64,000 bases of DNA from Dipylidium caninum (lineage: Eukaryota > Platyhelminthes > Cestoda > Cyclophyllidea > Dipylidiidae), in NCBI GenBank assembly GCA_017562135.1, contig QEYB01000999.1, forward strand, positions 248,001 to 312,000. The letters run 5' to 3'. How positions within the stretch are numbered: the stretch's first letter is position 1; each line of letters begins with the position of its first letter. Position numbers and translations under genes: made by a program. This document shows positions 34,701 to 48,210 of the stretch, piece by piece. The notes beneath the pieces are model-generated. The model had not been told where the DNA came from. It did no database searches and saw only the letters and a program-made list of their open reading frames with translations.

Positions 34701-37700
34701 TATAAGCAAAATAAGTCACACGTAAAATTATTTTTGCATGCAAAAATGCGCATCGGACCTTTCAACCAATCCGCAATGCCAAGCAGTAAAAATACGCCAA
34801 TCAGAGGTGTTGGCAGTTGGTACAGCATAATTTTTGGCAAAAAATGTCATCAAAGGGAGAAGCGTGAGAATATCAAAACAAAGTAGTTTACATTTCTGAA
34901 GGAAATTCCATTCTCAATGACGCTACGAAAAGCAGTCATCTTGCAACAAAGCAATTAGCACGAATAACGCCATGGCCCCTTGTGAAAAGCGTATTAACCC
35001 ACCCTATCCCACAAAGTCATTTGCCCTTCAAGGAATAAAATAAACTCATTGGATGCACCAAATACCACAGATTACTTTAAAAGAGTTAAATCTAAGGGTA
35101 GATAATGTGGGCAGAGGGGAATCCTGGATATATAGTTTCGGCCCTCTAGTCTTTTTCAAACAACCGCGCTCTAATGAGGATGCGCTGAATGACACTTTCT
35201 TCATAGTGCCACTCTTAACAGTAATAGAATAACAGGTGGTGATTGAAGAAACTAAAGTATGGAGACGTCCGGAAATACTATTATGTTGCTCAAGTTAAAC
35301 TCTCATTGTAGTCCGGGTGGGGTAGATCGCTTCGCCTCTTCACAACCCTTTAAATCTAATGGACCAACATTTGCAAGAAGATGAAGTTTTCGCGTCTCTT
35401 TTAAAGTGACTCAGTTCCCAAGGATTCACTGTGAAATTGATTGGGTAATTTACCAATTTGTAGAGGTGAGTTAAACAAAGTTAGTAGTCCTTCAAATGCT
35501 TCTTTTCTTGTGGATAAAAATGAGAAATGTGCATTTGTGAGTTGGAGGGTCTAACCAATCAAAAGAAGAAATCGTTCACAATTCTGAAAGATTGCTGACC
35601 AAGTCACTTAAATGTGTTATAGCCGTTACAATAATTCCGTCAAACGAAAGGCTACCGAGGAGTAAATGTTTTTTTAACTTCGACTTTATTGTGATAACTT
35701 TTTACCATTCCTAGCAGCGGTGCCCTTCAATCCACCAGTTCCCGTGATAAGGCAGGTAACCTATTTTGACGTATGTACCGATTGACCCAAGTTAATTGGC
35801 AGAGTCGAAATTAAAACAACAGCTTCCGAATGCGACGTTGTCATTTAACATTTTAATATACTTTACGGTGCATACATGCCGGACATGTACAACCTTACAG
35901 GTCTTTCAATGGGTTAGTTGATGAATTTTCTTTGATCGACAATCAAAATTTGCTTAGGCTAAGATAAACTTACGAGACTATGCGTGATAATGTCATGAGA
36001 CTTGCTAGTAATCACCAAACTAAACTGTGTCCGTTTCACAGCGGTTCAGAGTGAACAGTATGGATCGGTGAAATAGGTAGACGGATTGAGCCTCCTTTCG
36101 ACACTCAACCAATAAGATGGTAAGACAATTTGGCAGCAGCGATAACTTAAGGAAGTGGCGTAGGCTAGGTGGAGGCAGACTTGTCTTAGAGTGTGAAGTT
36201 AGTACGAGTCAATGCGGTCAAGTGGATATAAGTAGCCTTCTCCTCTTTTCAGTTTTTTAACCCAAATGTTGCACATGTGAGATGTCAATGGAACAATGGA
36301 CTAACCTCCATTCACCCAGGGTGAAAGTGTCGTTAATGTGAAGGTAAAATTCGGCAGCATGGAGAAGATATCAAGGTTCTTTTCCACTTCATAAGGGTCT
36401 ATCCCATTCTCCATCACCCCAATGTACTCGCTGTCGAAGGCAGAGTCATATGGAGGTTTGGAAGGCTTAGCAACGACGAGTCTAATCACCAAGCGGGATG
36501 ATGGGACGAGAAATTGGCGAAGCGCGCGACCCTCTGCCCCACCTTTATCGGAAACTGGAGGGGAACCGGAGGAGGAAGAAGAGCTACCCGAGCTGCCCGA
36601 CAGGTAGGTGTACACAGAAGCAATGCAAAATCGTTCAACTCGATGGCATGGCGGTGAAGACTCGGAAATCGTCTTTCCGTCGGTGTAGACCTCAACATAG
36701 GTATGCCTTCCATCCATATATGATACTGGATCGGGCACCGTTGGAGTGTACTGTTTAACTGGAGATAGATAGGCCAAAATTAATATGCACAGACGGTAGT
36801 TTCGTCCAGACAAGAAGTAGAGGGTAAATTCAATGGGGGTGGATGCCATTTGGTTGTTAAAATTTCCAATTGTTACAGTTCAGCTCTGATGACTCCAGTG
36901 CTGGTAGTTTATAAATCACCAACACTACGTCCGAATGGTGACCCTACTCATCTCTACATTAAGTATCTTGCAACCAGACTTTCTTAAATTAGTCACTCGA
37001 AAATCTGAAGATTTTATATTTTGCTTTTCAATTGCCCCACTCATTTGATGCTACCACACGTCATCTTGATTGCGGATGGCTGACTTGCCCGACGACCTGA
37101 GTTCAGAGTCTTGAGACGCCTCTAAAGCTTGTCAACGATCACGGAAATAGGTTGTCTCGTCCAGTTAAGTCACGGCTTTAGAGGGTAGGAGGCTTCAATA
37201 ACCACCCGGAACCAGCTGACAGAAAAGACTTCTTGCCATTCTTCTGTGACAAGTTAATGCCCATAATTAAGGACATGTAGCTTAGGAATGGAGGAACGTG
37301 ATTGAAGACGCAAGATAACATTTCATCCTTCTCACTCCTGACGTCTCACTGAAGGACTTATGTTTGTCCACAAAAATGAGCTTCATCTTTTTATGGCTTT
37401 TGTCTAACACTGATAATAGATGTAGATGGCAAGGAGGCCTCCACGCTCTAATGATGACACGCTTAACTATGTTTGAATAACTTTTGAGCAAATCTTCGCG
37501 TGAGAAATTTATGCACTCTGCCCGTGAACACCTCAACGAATAGAATCTCCTGAAACCACCTATATCCGTCGGCTTAAGAAGTGCTATAAGCCTAGTGAAA
37601 AGTCGCAAAGACTCGAAAATGATGAGTGACTCGAGAACCGCTTTAAAATGTAATGACAATATCCTAGAACGGAATTTGATAAAAACTAACTACCCGTCAT

Positions 37701-40700
37701 TCGGCAGATGGGTAGCTACCGAGTAAAAGGCCAGTCACAATTGAGAGAAGCAATTGCCATCATTAACCTCAGTAACCACTCAAACATCCTTTGCGAGACT
37801 AGTTGACAAAAAGTTGTAGCACCGTTTTTATTGACCTCTTAGATTTAGATTCTGTTTAAACCTCAAAATAATTCCGTCTGCGTTGTAGGTATGGAAATAG
37901 TATAGAAATTACCTCGAAAAATGTTTGGCGGTCTTTCCGTATAGCTATGTGCTCGCATGCTAACGGAGCCCAACTGATAATTACAAAATTTGATTCCTTT
38001 CTGCTCAATCAGGAAGTCTGGATCGCAACTCCATGCAGCGACCTGTGGCACCTGGAAGTGATGCACGTACATCAGAATCTATAACATGAGGAAAATTGCT
38101 GGTTTTGGTGGATGGTTAATACAAAACACAATTAAAGTGTTGGAAAGTAAATAACGCACGTGTGTTCCCGGGGGAGAGCGGATATCAACGACGGCCTCAA
38201 GGGGGAGTTGTCGTTCCTCCGCATTGATGTATTCAAGTTGCTTTGTGAGAAATTCACTTCGCATCGTCCATTGCTCGTCTTCAAGTAGCTGGATGACGTT
38301 TAAACGTCCTGTTACATCGAAAGATGGTTAACAATCAAACGTGAGATCTCAAACACCCGAGGAACACTCAAAACTCGCCTAACTTGACCTTCCTGGTAGT
38401 CGGCTGAGGAGGGCCATTAAAACAGTATGACGTGGACAACTTACGTAATATGTGCGGACGGAGATCTAAAGAAGGCAAAGTAATGGGCTTCATTCACGGT
38501 GCTTTGGATTATAGAAAGTGTGCAAATTACAAGTAAAAAGATATACCTTCACTATCATCCTGTTCATTACCTAGAGGAGAAGGAAAAGGAACTCATAAGT
38601 CCCGACTCCCCTCAAATCACTTTAAATGTCTATTTTTATTGGCCAAAACAACTGCCTTAAATCGTTAATAGCAATATTAAGTTAATTTGAATTTATTCGA
38701 CCTACCAAAGGAAAATAACTCCACACTTTTTTGTAGATCAGTAGGCATCCTTCAAGCATAAGAATAACGCGATAACAGTACGTAAGACGTAACACTTGCT
38801 TGCGTGGATGTTAATCCATCCTAGTGCCTTCGAATTAGACTCAATTTTAACCATTGTCCCCACTTTATCAGTGACAATATCTTGGAGTAACATCACGATT
38901 TTAATGACAACTGTTAAACACACCATTGAAAGGGATCCGCTTTGCCCAATAGCGATGGTTCAATGAGACGGTTGCTATCCAGGAAGCGGTGAATGTGCTA
39001 GATATATCACTCATAGCTCACTATTTAGTTAGTTAGATAACATTGGGATTTAAAACTCGGTTAAACTCCATATGTGGAAGATTTGACATATAATAAAATA
39101 AATTATATCGAAATACAGTCAGTAGTACGACAACCGAAGTTTTATACATGATTAGTCCAATGACGACTTAAGGGGATCGGTTAAAACAACTTAAAAGGTT
39201 GAATTTGATTACCTATTTTTTGGTAGTGGAAAATTGCCCTAAAACCAGCATGTGGCAGGTTTTTATCACTTCTGAACCGGAGCCAGAGGTAGCGACTCGT
39301 GGATCGGATTTCTTCGTTCTCAGGTGGCGGAAGTCGAGAACAAAATCGACCAATCAGAGGAGAGAAGCCAAACGCCCCGTCTCGGACCTCGAGGAAATCC
39401 ATGGCACAGAGCGAGTTGGGTTCAAGGGCAAAAGGTTGCGAAAATTGAAGGTATATCCGATGTTCCTGTGACGGAGCTGGAAGAAGAAGGATTCTTAAGA
39501 GGCCATTGTTGTCATCATATTTAGGCGCAGTGGAAAGTAGGTTTGGCTTTCCTTGTTGTCAAATCACACATTTTGTGGAAAAAGGGGCACATACTGCTAA
39601 GGCTTTATAAATCACACCATCTTAATCACAATAATATTTCTTACATCAACGAAATCAATGGTTCTAATTTAATTTTGTCCCGCAGTCGTTGTTTTTTCTC
39701 TCGCCACGTCGGGTTCATTCTTAGTCCACCGTTATCGATGGTCAGAAGCTTAAACCCGAAGAGACATGCGACGTTATTTAAGCCAGATGAGGGCCGTCAT
39801 TAGGTTCTAATTTCGTAGTAGTTTATGCGAGACACGAAAGTTACAGGTATAAAATTTAAGTACGCTACTGAATGGTAAGGAGGAGAAACATTCGGCCACG
39901 TTTTATAAGGTTCTGTCAACGATGTTATCATTTCATTAACAGATGGCTGTACGTCTTTTAGAAAAAAAAAAATTGTAGAGCATTTCTACGGTCAATCCTC
40001 AAGCATTTTTCATCGCATTTCTAAGAGGAAGTGAACATTTGAGCAATGAAATTTTTGAACCATTAGTTCGAGAAATTATCTAGAGAAACACACAATACCG
40101 ATCCACCACTATCAAGTGATAAAATAGGCTAATTCGTTGAATATTGATTCCACCTTTACCAGCAACTTTCCGAATCACATTCTCTTTCAGCATACCAATA
40201 GTTCATTGTTAGAAGCCTGCAACAATCACTGATGGAGTTATGATGTCTGGAAAGATGCAGATGTTTTTCCCACACTTTCGAATTCTGCCTCAACCCGAGC
40301 GCTTCTTGGATAATACTTGTGCGGTTCATTTTGGTACTTTTCCGTCAGATTCCTATTTTTACCTCCCATTGCTGCTTTTCACGCCCATTTGACTCATTGC
40401 GGATTCTTCTGAAGTGTTATTTTGACTCCCAACTATGGTTAATCGTGTGATCATTAAACTCCGGAGCGCCGGTGATTGGCTCATATCGACCACCAATCAG
40501 ATTTTACTTCTAAACTCAAGCATCCAATGTTCGAGCGGTTATTTGTTGATGGCGTAGCATTAATGAGAAGGCTGCTTATAGTCTTAGAATTTTAAACTAA
40601 CTATTGAACAGATCATACAATAGTCTTGAAGATAAAAAAGAAGTTAAATGCCATATGAAACGCATTTAAAAAGCATTTTTTTTTTGAAGATAACCATATA

Positions 40701-41898
40701 AAGGGCTTTCCCACAGTCATGGCGAAAGAAGGCCAGGTAGACGAGTATTGCTCCGAACTTGGTAAACAGCATATTTTTCCGTTCAGGAGTAGGTCTTTTA
40801 AGGTCTCCTCCATTTCACTTTAGTGCCTTAATAGCTTTTTAAATTCCATGGCTTTTACCTGTGTGGATGATAAACTAGGACTAAATAGACTCATGACGAA
40901 GATTCATCTGGCCACGTCATTTGAATGTTATGTACTTTAGGTATTGCGTCTCCCATGACACGTCCAAGTGAAAATTACACCCGCTTCGGCGGCAGAGGGG
41001 CGAGGTGAAACATTGGGGAGGGGGAGGGGGGGAGGGGGAAGCGGAAGGGGGCGATGACTGCCTACAATTAAAGCCAGTTTCCATTTAAGCAGTAAAACAC
41101 TGACTCCGAAACCTTGCGATTGTTGAAGGCAACGCGAAAGATGTTATTATTTTATTCTAGACCACGATATTGTCCTGTTGGATGCGAAATGGGAAAGAGT
41201 AGGACGACGACGAAGTAAGACAGAACGATTTAAGAACTGTCTCAGCGTACTCACGATATTTCCTTAGGAAACCAACCGTAAAAAACCTTTGGAAGTAAGA
41301 AGAGGGGGTGGTTTGATGATTCATTTTGAATGACCCAAATCTTAACTTCATGTTGCGTCAAAATTACGTTTTGCGAGACCTTGACATGGGGAAAATGTTA
41401 GCAACGGTATTGCATGAATAAGACAAATCGGACGTAAAGAGAGTGTCACACATTACCGACAATGAGTTTTAATGCACTCAATGCTTAGTGGTAGTTGCGC
41501 GGATAGTTCGGTGACTGGAAGACGTAGCTCTTGGCGTACTTTCGCCCTGCTGTGGCAAAGTCCTTCCCAATCGAGAGGTTATTGAAAATGTCCGCCGGTG
41601 AAGCAGCTTTGGCGCCTTTCAATACGACTTTGGACTCCACGAACTCCTTGCAAATCTCACTCTGGCGCGGTATCTCCTCCACTCCAACTGTCGAAGCGAC
41701 TCTACGCTGACGATGCACTATGGGCAAAATAGTCTGCGACCTGGTGCTGATGTTTGTGAGGTTGGATAGCGTTTCGACTCGAAAATACAGCCAGGAGGGT
41801 GAGAAGACCACTTGCAATTTAGCAGAATTCATTGACAAGGTGGAATAGCCGATATCTGTGAGGAAGAGGAGGAGGAGAAATTTTTGATACATATTCAC
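31783..41898 (-). CDS. NETO-like CUB-CUB-LDLa transmembrane protein
   Basis: NETO proteins are auxiliary subunits of synaptic glutamate receptors; related CUB proteins act on acetylcholine and glutamate receptors in worms. Exons: 41898-41485, [junction unresolved], 39476-39213, 38308-38160, 38078-37913, 36758-36306, 34601-34482, 32806-32636, 32402-31783. From 39476 onward all phases agree; length is about 780 residues. Order: a signal peptide ([13 protein letters not shown]), a pro-region with HRQRR, and the CUB1 start [11 protein letters not shown] continuing as [21 protein letters not shown] and [13 protein letters not shown]2 ([25 protein letters not shown]) is interrupted by a Ser/Gly run. 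A six-cysteine LDLa follows ([18 protein letters not shown] with calcium ligands), then one membrane span ([17 protein letters not shown]), a basic stop-transfer RRKRK and a cytosolic tail of about 200 residues. A frame break exists at the end of exon 1 (see findings). NETO is the best match by architecture; orthology is inferred. Confidence 0.8.
41014..41051 (+). repeat. G-rich tract
   Basis: Runs of 4-7 G separated by single A in an intron of the CUB-LDLa gene; on the transcribed RNA this is C-rich. It could form a quadruplex on the plus strand. Confidence 0.6.
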
Positions 41899-42626
41899 AA
41901 CTTTATGAGAAGCGGTTAGGCGGATGCATGCAACCTAACATCAACCGAAGTAAGTATGGGGCAGGGAATTCCTGTTCGGAAAAATCCACGCTCTCATAAA
42001 ATAATTGGATGATGCTGCCCCTAGTGGAGCGAGGTTTAATTAGAATTTAAGATCCGGAATCAACAGTTTCTGAGGAAAAATAAGAAGAAGTTTCCTCTTT
42101 TCTCTACATCACAAAAAGTTCTTTGTGTTAATCGAGGAACGTTCTCCAGTGTGCGTCAAAACACCATCATAAAAGGGAGAGAAATAAATTCGAATATTTT
42201 GCCCAACAAAGGGGAAAAGAAGGGGAACAGACGTGAAAGGTGTGAGTATGAGGAAGGAAACAAGGGGAGAGTAATAGTAAATAAGAAGAGACTAGTGGAT
42301 GGCAAAATAAGATCACACAAAGGAACAAATCTTGTTAAGCCAACACTTTAAAACACATAGATATCGAGTCATTTGAAGGGAATGCTTAAACGTTCACCCA
42401 TTTGGAGGCAACTAGCTCTCTTCCTACGGTGAAACAGACCCAAACGAATACATTCACCTCCTTCCAACGCGCTTCAAACATCCACATAGAGCCACCACAC
42501 CATCTCAACGAAGGTTACTACCACCTACCATCACATCGCAAGCATCAACGTGTTTGCCGGTGTAGAAAATAGGCTCAAACTCCCCATACCCTCCTCCTCT
42601 CTGCTCCTTCCTCCTCCTGCCGCATT
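41899..42626. other. Upstream region of the CUB-LDLa gene
   Basis: Presumed promoter and 5' UTR side of the minus-strand gene; no motif was assigned and no other gene was seen. Confidence 0.35.
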
Positions 42627-44083
42627 CCCAATTCCCCATCCTCGTCCCATCTCCTACTCTAGCCGACACCCCAGCCCGCCACTGAGGAGACACTTCACAA
42701 CACACCATTTCCAGGCTACCATTCGTGCACGGGCTTCGTGCACAGGCCCTCTCCAACCCACACGCGCCTCCACTTGCACCGACCCCTGCTACTAACTACC
42801 ACTACTACTACTACTACTGCTGCTGCACCTGGGCACTAACTCCATTCGGACGCCGCAGTCGAACATCGTCTACCCTCCGCCAGCCATGAAAGTGGGCATT
42901 CCATGGTCAACCAACATCCTCCTCCGCACATGACAACGCGTTTTGTCCCAACGTCTCCTCCAACTCACGAGTGCGATCAGTGTCTCACCGCGTCAGTGAA
43001 CACCAACGCCACGTGTGGTGCGGGCAAGAGTCAATGTTGGAGGAGGTCATTAGTCACCACCTCGATTCACCACCATCTTTCCCACCACTCCTTCCTTGTT
43101 CTCGTCCCTCGTCTCTCGTCTCTCGTCCCTCAAATAATCTTTCCCAACAAACTTACTCCTGCCCCCCCCCCCTCTAGCCCTCTCTATCTCTCTCACTGAT
43201 GATTCAGGACGTTATTGTTCCATCAACTCACACCCCCACCTCACTGCATCACACATGCTTCTGTGGCACACACCAGTGTGAAGTGAGAGCAAGTTCAGTG
43301 AGGCGGAGTGAAGTGGAGTGAAGTGGAGGATGTAGGGAGAGGTGGATGTTGAGTAAGTGAGGTAGAAGTATACGGCCATTTTCGGTGTAGGTGAGAGAAA
43401 GTGAGTGAGCGCGTGAGTGAGTGAGTGAATGAGTGAGTGATTGAGTGAGGGGGGGAGGAGGGAGTAAGGGAAGGAGGTAATGGAGACAGTGAGAGAGAAG
43501 GACGCGTAGAGAGAAAGGGGGTTGTGTACGCCTGACGTCAATGCAACGCTGATTTATAGGTGTATTGGACCAAACCTTCGAAATAGCAAACACGCGCTTC
43601 CACTTCTTCCACATTCAACCCCAAAGACATTTCCACCTGACCATTCCTTTTTCCCTCACTTGCCATTAACTCTGTCTTCCATCATCCACATTACCTCTCC
43701 CTCCACTCCACTCCGACCCACCTCCGCACCCCTCGTACGACAACCGACAATGAAACGTAGCCCCTTCCATCCTTCCTCCCCGTCCCACACGCGATCAACA
43801 GGGCAGACATCCAGTGCATCCGGTTTGGTCGCATCTCCTCGCGCTCCGCCGCCACCCTCACTACTCTAACAACGGCTTCGGGTTCCAACCCACTCCTCTC
43901 CTTCACCGCCTCCCCCTCCCCTCCCACCTCTCGCCCCTCTCTTCCACCACATACACCTCGCATCCTTCCTCCACCTCGTCTTTAATCGGTGATGTCCTCT
44001 CCTCCCGCCTCTTCGTCTCAACACCACATGAAGTTTGGCGGGCGGTGTCCACTCCACCGGTATTGGAAACTTCGTTGCTCACC
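42627..44083 (+). repeat. Long inverted repeat, left arm
   Basis: This 1.46-kb arm reads as the near-perfect reverse complement of 48211-49669. Markers: a CTACTACTACTACTGCTGCTG run near 42805-42825, a poly-C run near 43160, a GAGT-repeat tract at 43400-43450, and GGTATTGGAAACTTCGTT at the inner edge. Differences are single substitutions and small indels in simple repeats. Similarity stops sharply at both ends. Open frames in the arm are low-complexity and shift between arms, so it is not treated as coding. Confidence 0.93.
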
Positions 44084-46695
44084 AACCACGTCAGTACACC
44101 TCAATGGACGAGTTTGCGATTTGGGAACATTGGGGAGAATGCACAAACCTCGTGCTACAAGTGGGCGCCACACCAGCTAGTTTGTCTATTGTATGTGTGT
44201 GTATGTCTGCTACCTTATCGCTAATGCTCCTCAACATGATAGTAACGTGTCCATCGTTCGCATGCCCTCGTACTCACCCAGCCTCTCAGACATTCCCGTA
44301 GCCTCCAACACTTTATGCAACTCATAATTACACTGATTCGACCCCTACAACCAGCACCATTACGCCTAAAACAATATTTCTATGTCACTCATTCTTCACC
44401 ACCAGCTTATTAACTTTGAGAACTGGTCTAATATTCGTGTACACGGAGAAAGGACAATCTTTTCTACCATTTCCACTACTCTGACAATAGGGTTAACTGA
44501 TTATGACATCAGGCCTAAGCGGGTGGTACGTTCAGTTGGCCAAAAAATGCGCTATTTTGCTATCGGGTATGAAACTGTTGTGTTTTGCAAATGAGCATCA
44601 AAACCGCAGAACCGCCACGAAGGCGTTTAGGATTTTTAGCCAAAGTTAAATCAAACACGAAATCGTATCCTTCTCGGTTCCCTGCTACATTTTCTCCTTA
44701 TCGTCCCAGCTATTCCATCCATACGTTTGACAAATAGTTATTTTGGCCTGTCATACCGCCTCCAATGGCTTGTGGGACAGTAATTTCAGAGCTGACCTCC
44801 ATCCTAGTTATCACACTGGAGGTGAAAATTCAAATCCTACACGACCGACTGCCAGGAAGTAGAGTCGTCGCCACCATAGGAAGTACGAAGGAGGGTAAAC
44901 TCGTTCAAACTAAAACGTGCAAATGCCCCTTATCTAACTAATGGTCGCAAAGGACTGAGGAATGATATGGAGAATTACGACTCCCCTTCTTATCCCACCT
45001 CTTCCTCCTTCGCCTTCTTTCCTTACGTCATCATGATGCCGATCAACTGCTTTCTGTAATGTGGCTTGGATTCTAACTTAGTTAGATTTTCTGGATGAAG
45101 AGTGAGCTCAAGGGTTGGACAAAAAAATTAAAACAAACCGGTAATTAGGACAAGGTGACCTGCAAAATTAGTGTTGTAGAGTAGTTTGGGGAACAAATAA
45201 GGTGCCGCACCAAAATCGCCACCTCACAGGCCCTGAATGATAAGTGACTTTTGCACTGCGTGTTCACCATCACCTTCCGATTAGTGACGAACCTCGTGTC
45301 GCCCGGTGGCGGCTAAGAAAGTCCACAATCCCATTTGCCAAAACTTTTTGACTGAGATAAAAAAAAGAGGTTGGGGCAATTCGAAAGACCACGGCGTCCA
45401 CACCACGTCCTCGTTTTGTTTCTGTCCGTGGGACGGTTAGGTGGGGACTAGGGGCAAAATCCCAGCCCTGTCCTTTCTCCCCCACCTTATCTCGCTACAG
45501 CCTATAAAAAACTGGTGGGGACGATTGCCCACTCAGTATTTTTCATCTCACGGTCGCATTAACGCAGCCATGAAAGAGGCACTTGGAAAAGTTCGGGCAG
45601 ACGCCTCTTTTAACGAGTCTGTGAGAGGAGAGACTGTCCCCAGAGGCAAGACTTTATGAGGATGACGTTGAGGTAACCAAGTCATTTTTCGTTCGGGCAG
45701 CTTCTGTAACAGTACATGGAGGGAAAGGCAGTCTGCAAGTTTGAATAAAATTTCCCTTACCACGTCACTTTGGTAGAATCCATAAAAGAACGATCTAACA
45801 TGGGAGAGAGGAGAGACGGTGGCGTATTCCGTAATTGACGAAACCACTATCATGAAATGTGTGTTGAGAACCTGCCCATCGGGTAGCCGTAGAATTTCAT
45901 GGATTATAATTAAGACAAACTACACGAAAAGAGGCGAAAAAGGCTCATAAAATCTCGACTCTACCCTTTCCACCCACAGGCTTCCCCTTTTGGGGTAGAA
46001 AAAGGGATTTGAATAAAACAACAATGGGGAGGTTGGTCGTTGCACACCGCGAATCTACCACAAGCCCTAGCATTGAGTAGACTATAAAGCCCGGACACTG
46101 GGACGCTTTGCGAAAATTGCAGACGACCTTAAACTTCCCAAATAGACAGATTTCTAGACGGTCACCCTCAGTCCCTTTTAGAATGTTAATGAAATTCACA
46201 CGTCTCGAGTAGCAGTCGATTTACCGCGAGGGATGGTTGAAAATAGCCGATAGCAGGTATGCTGATGGCATAAAGGCTAGAAATCGAGAGACTGATGAAA
46301 GTGATCAACTCTGTATGACGTGTCTTTTACTACTTATATGAAGAAGTATGAGGAAATTGCCAGTGTAGGGGAAAAAGCGTAAAAATAGACTCACCAGCGA
46401 TAATCGCTAGCTCGTCACTTGTGCAAAATCACTATCCAGAATGGATGCATTCTATGGAATTAGGAGTCTGGATCTGTTACTGATCATCATAGTAGTCCAC
46501 CAGGGGAAGGCAGCATCCTCTCTCCACAAAACGTAGTTACATTAGGAGGCTACCATGGCGTCGTCTTGCCATTCGAGCTTGGCAATATTGCAAAATGATT
46601 GGTTAAGGAGGTAAAGTTGGATCAGCTGGGGCTAGCCAATCGTGTGGCCGCGTATGATCGCTTTGGCAACCATTGTGGCTGCGAGCGTGTGTGTA

Positions 46696-46732
<37 letters not shown>

Positions 46733-48210
46733 GTGTCTGTGTTCTTGTCTATGTGCGTGTGCGGAACGCGTCCAAATTGTAGTCGGTATGACTCAGCAGA
46801 CCATTCGAAAAGAGCTTTTCAACCGCCATCGTCCCTTCGTGTCAAATGACACCGGAGCTTGGAACACAATTTTTGTAAGTAACAAATAATGTAATAACAT
46901 ACATATCTGTATATATTCTCTCTAACATCTAATTTAATGACTTTTAAGTTGAGAGAAGTAATGGACGCAATGGAATTTGCGTAACCGGGTTCATCCTTGC
47001 AAATTAGTCTGTAGGACTTTGCTGACACCTTGACTAAGTGAAGAGCATCGATAACCCCAATTCAAAGTTGTAACAACCTGCTGCGTCGAAAGACCACATC
47101 AGCTCGTTTTCACTTGCAATAGTCAGGATAGATTGAAAATTTTCCCAAACGTGCACTTCCACTTTTACCAAAAATACTGGGCAGAGATTTCACGGTACTA
47201 AAACGAATGGACGTTGTAGAAGAGGATTACTTTGGCCAATGTCGAGAGGGTTCAACCCCTAAGTCAATCAACCTCGCTGGGGATCGGATGACTTTGACAA
47301 ACTTTGATAAACCTCGAATCAAAATCTTCGAGCGCTCTCAGGAGTTAGGGAAGGCGCAGGAGGCGAAGTCTGGAGGGGAGAGAAAAGAATAGCCTGCCGA
47401 GGACGGTAACGTACTTGTTGTCTCGTGTACCCCATTGCGACTAAAGTAGAACCTAAATTTTCTTAGTGAGTAGCCGAGGCTGCCTAATTACCCATTTGTG
47501 ATGCTACATACTTCCGTCTTGATACGGTATACGCTTTCAAATTGTTCATGACAGAGGCATTTGGGTGCGATGGGCCACAAGGCTGATGTATGTGAAGGCT
47601 GGAAGTCTTAGTATCTTAAAGAGGTAGACGGGAAAACGTAGGCTAGAAGAGCTCCAACTCCGGCGTCATATTGGCCACCGGCATTGGTGGCCGTTTTTGA
47701 GGACTTCATGCTGTGGTGCACAGTCTGCCGGCCCCAGAAACACCGGAGGAGGGAGTGGGGCACTGAACTGTAACAAAAGGGATCATTTTTGCACAAATAC
47801 ACTATTACAAGGTCGTTTAATTTCTAATCAAGAGTTTTTATAGTTAACACACGTTAAAATCCTGATGTTATAAGAGCTATGAATTGTTAATGATTTAGCA
47901 AAGTGGCTGAGACGGAAATTAGGAGATGAACCGAAGAAATAGGAGCACAGTAATCTAGTCTAAACTGAAAATACTAAAGGTGAAAAATAGTAAATTGTCA
48001 AGGGAGGCTTTGAAATGGCGAAGACGGCAATGTAGAAATCTCGGCTGAGGAGGCGAAGGCTAACGGGTGTGCCTCAAAGAGGGTAAGTGGGCGTTAGCCC
48101 TGCCGATCATCCCTGAGGTGTTTACTATAGTGTTTACTGGCGCCGTTGGCGTATTTCACAAATATCACCACCGCAACCTCCGCCACATTCTACTTGTTGA
48201 CACTGCGGCG
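44084..48210. other. Spacer of the inverted repeat
   Basis: 4.1 kb of unique sequence. No transposase or other known domain was recognised. A minus-strand frame from about 45926 down to 45548 is the most coding-like. It follows a CTTTTCGTGTAG acceptor and reads EILRLPDGQVLNTHFMIVVS and SFFYGFYQSDVVREILFKL, but it lacks a clear donor or family. A second minus-strand frame lies at 46199-45945. A GT microsatellite is at 46699-46727. Confidence 0.4.
46699..46727 (+). repeat. (GT)n microsatellite
   Basis: Fourteen GT units in a row, followed by an imperfect GT-rich continuation. Confidence 0.9.

Noticed and set aside
43212..43614. Open frames of more than 100 codons inside the inverted-repeat arms
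   Set aside because: They are Ser/Pro/Leu-rich products of simple repeats, they overlap on both strands, and indels move the frame between the two arms.
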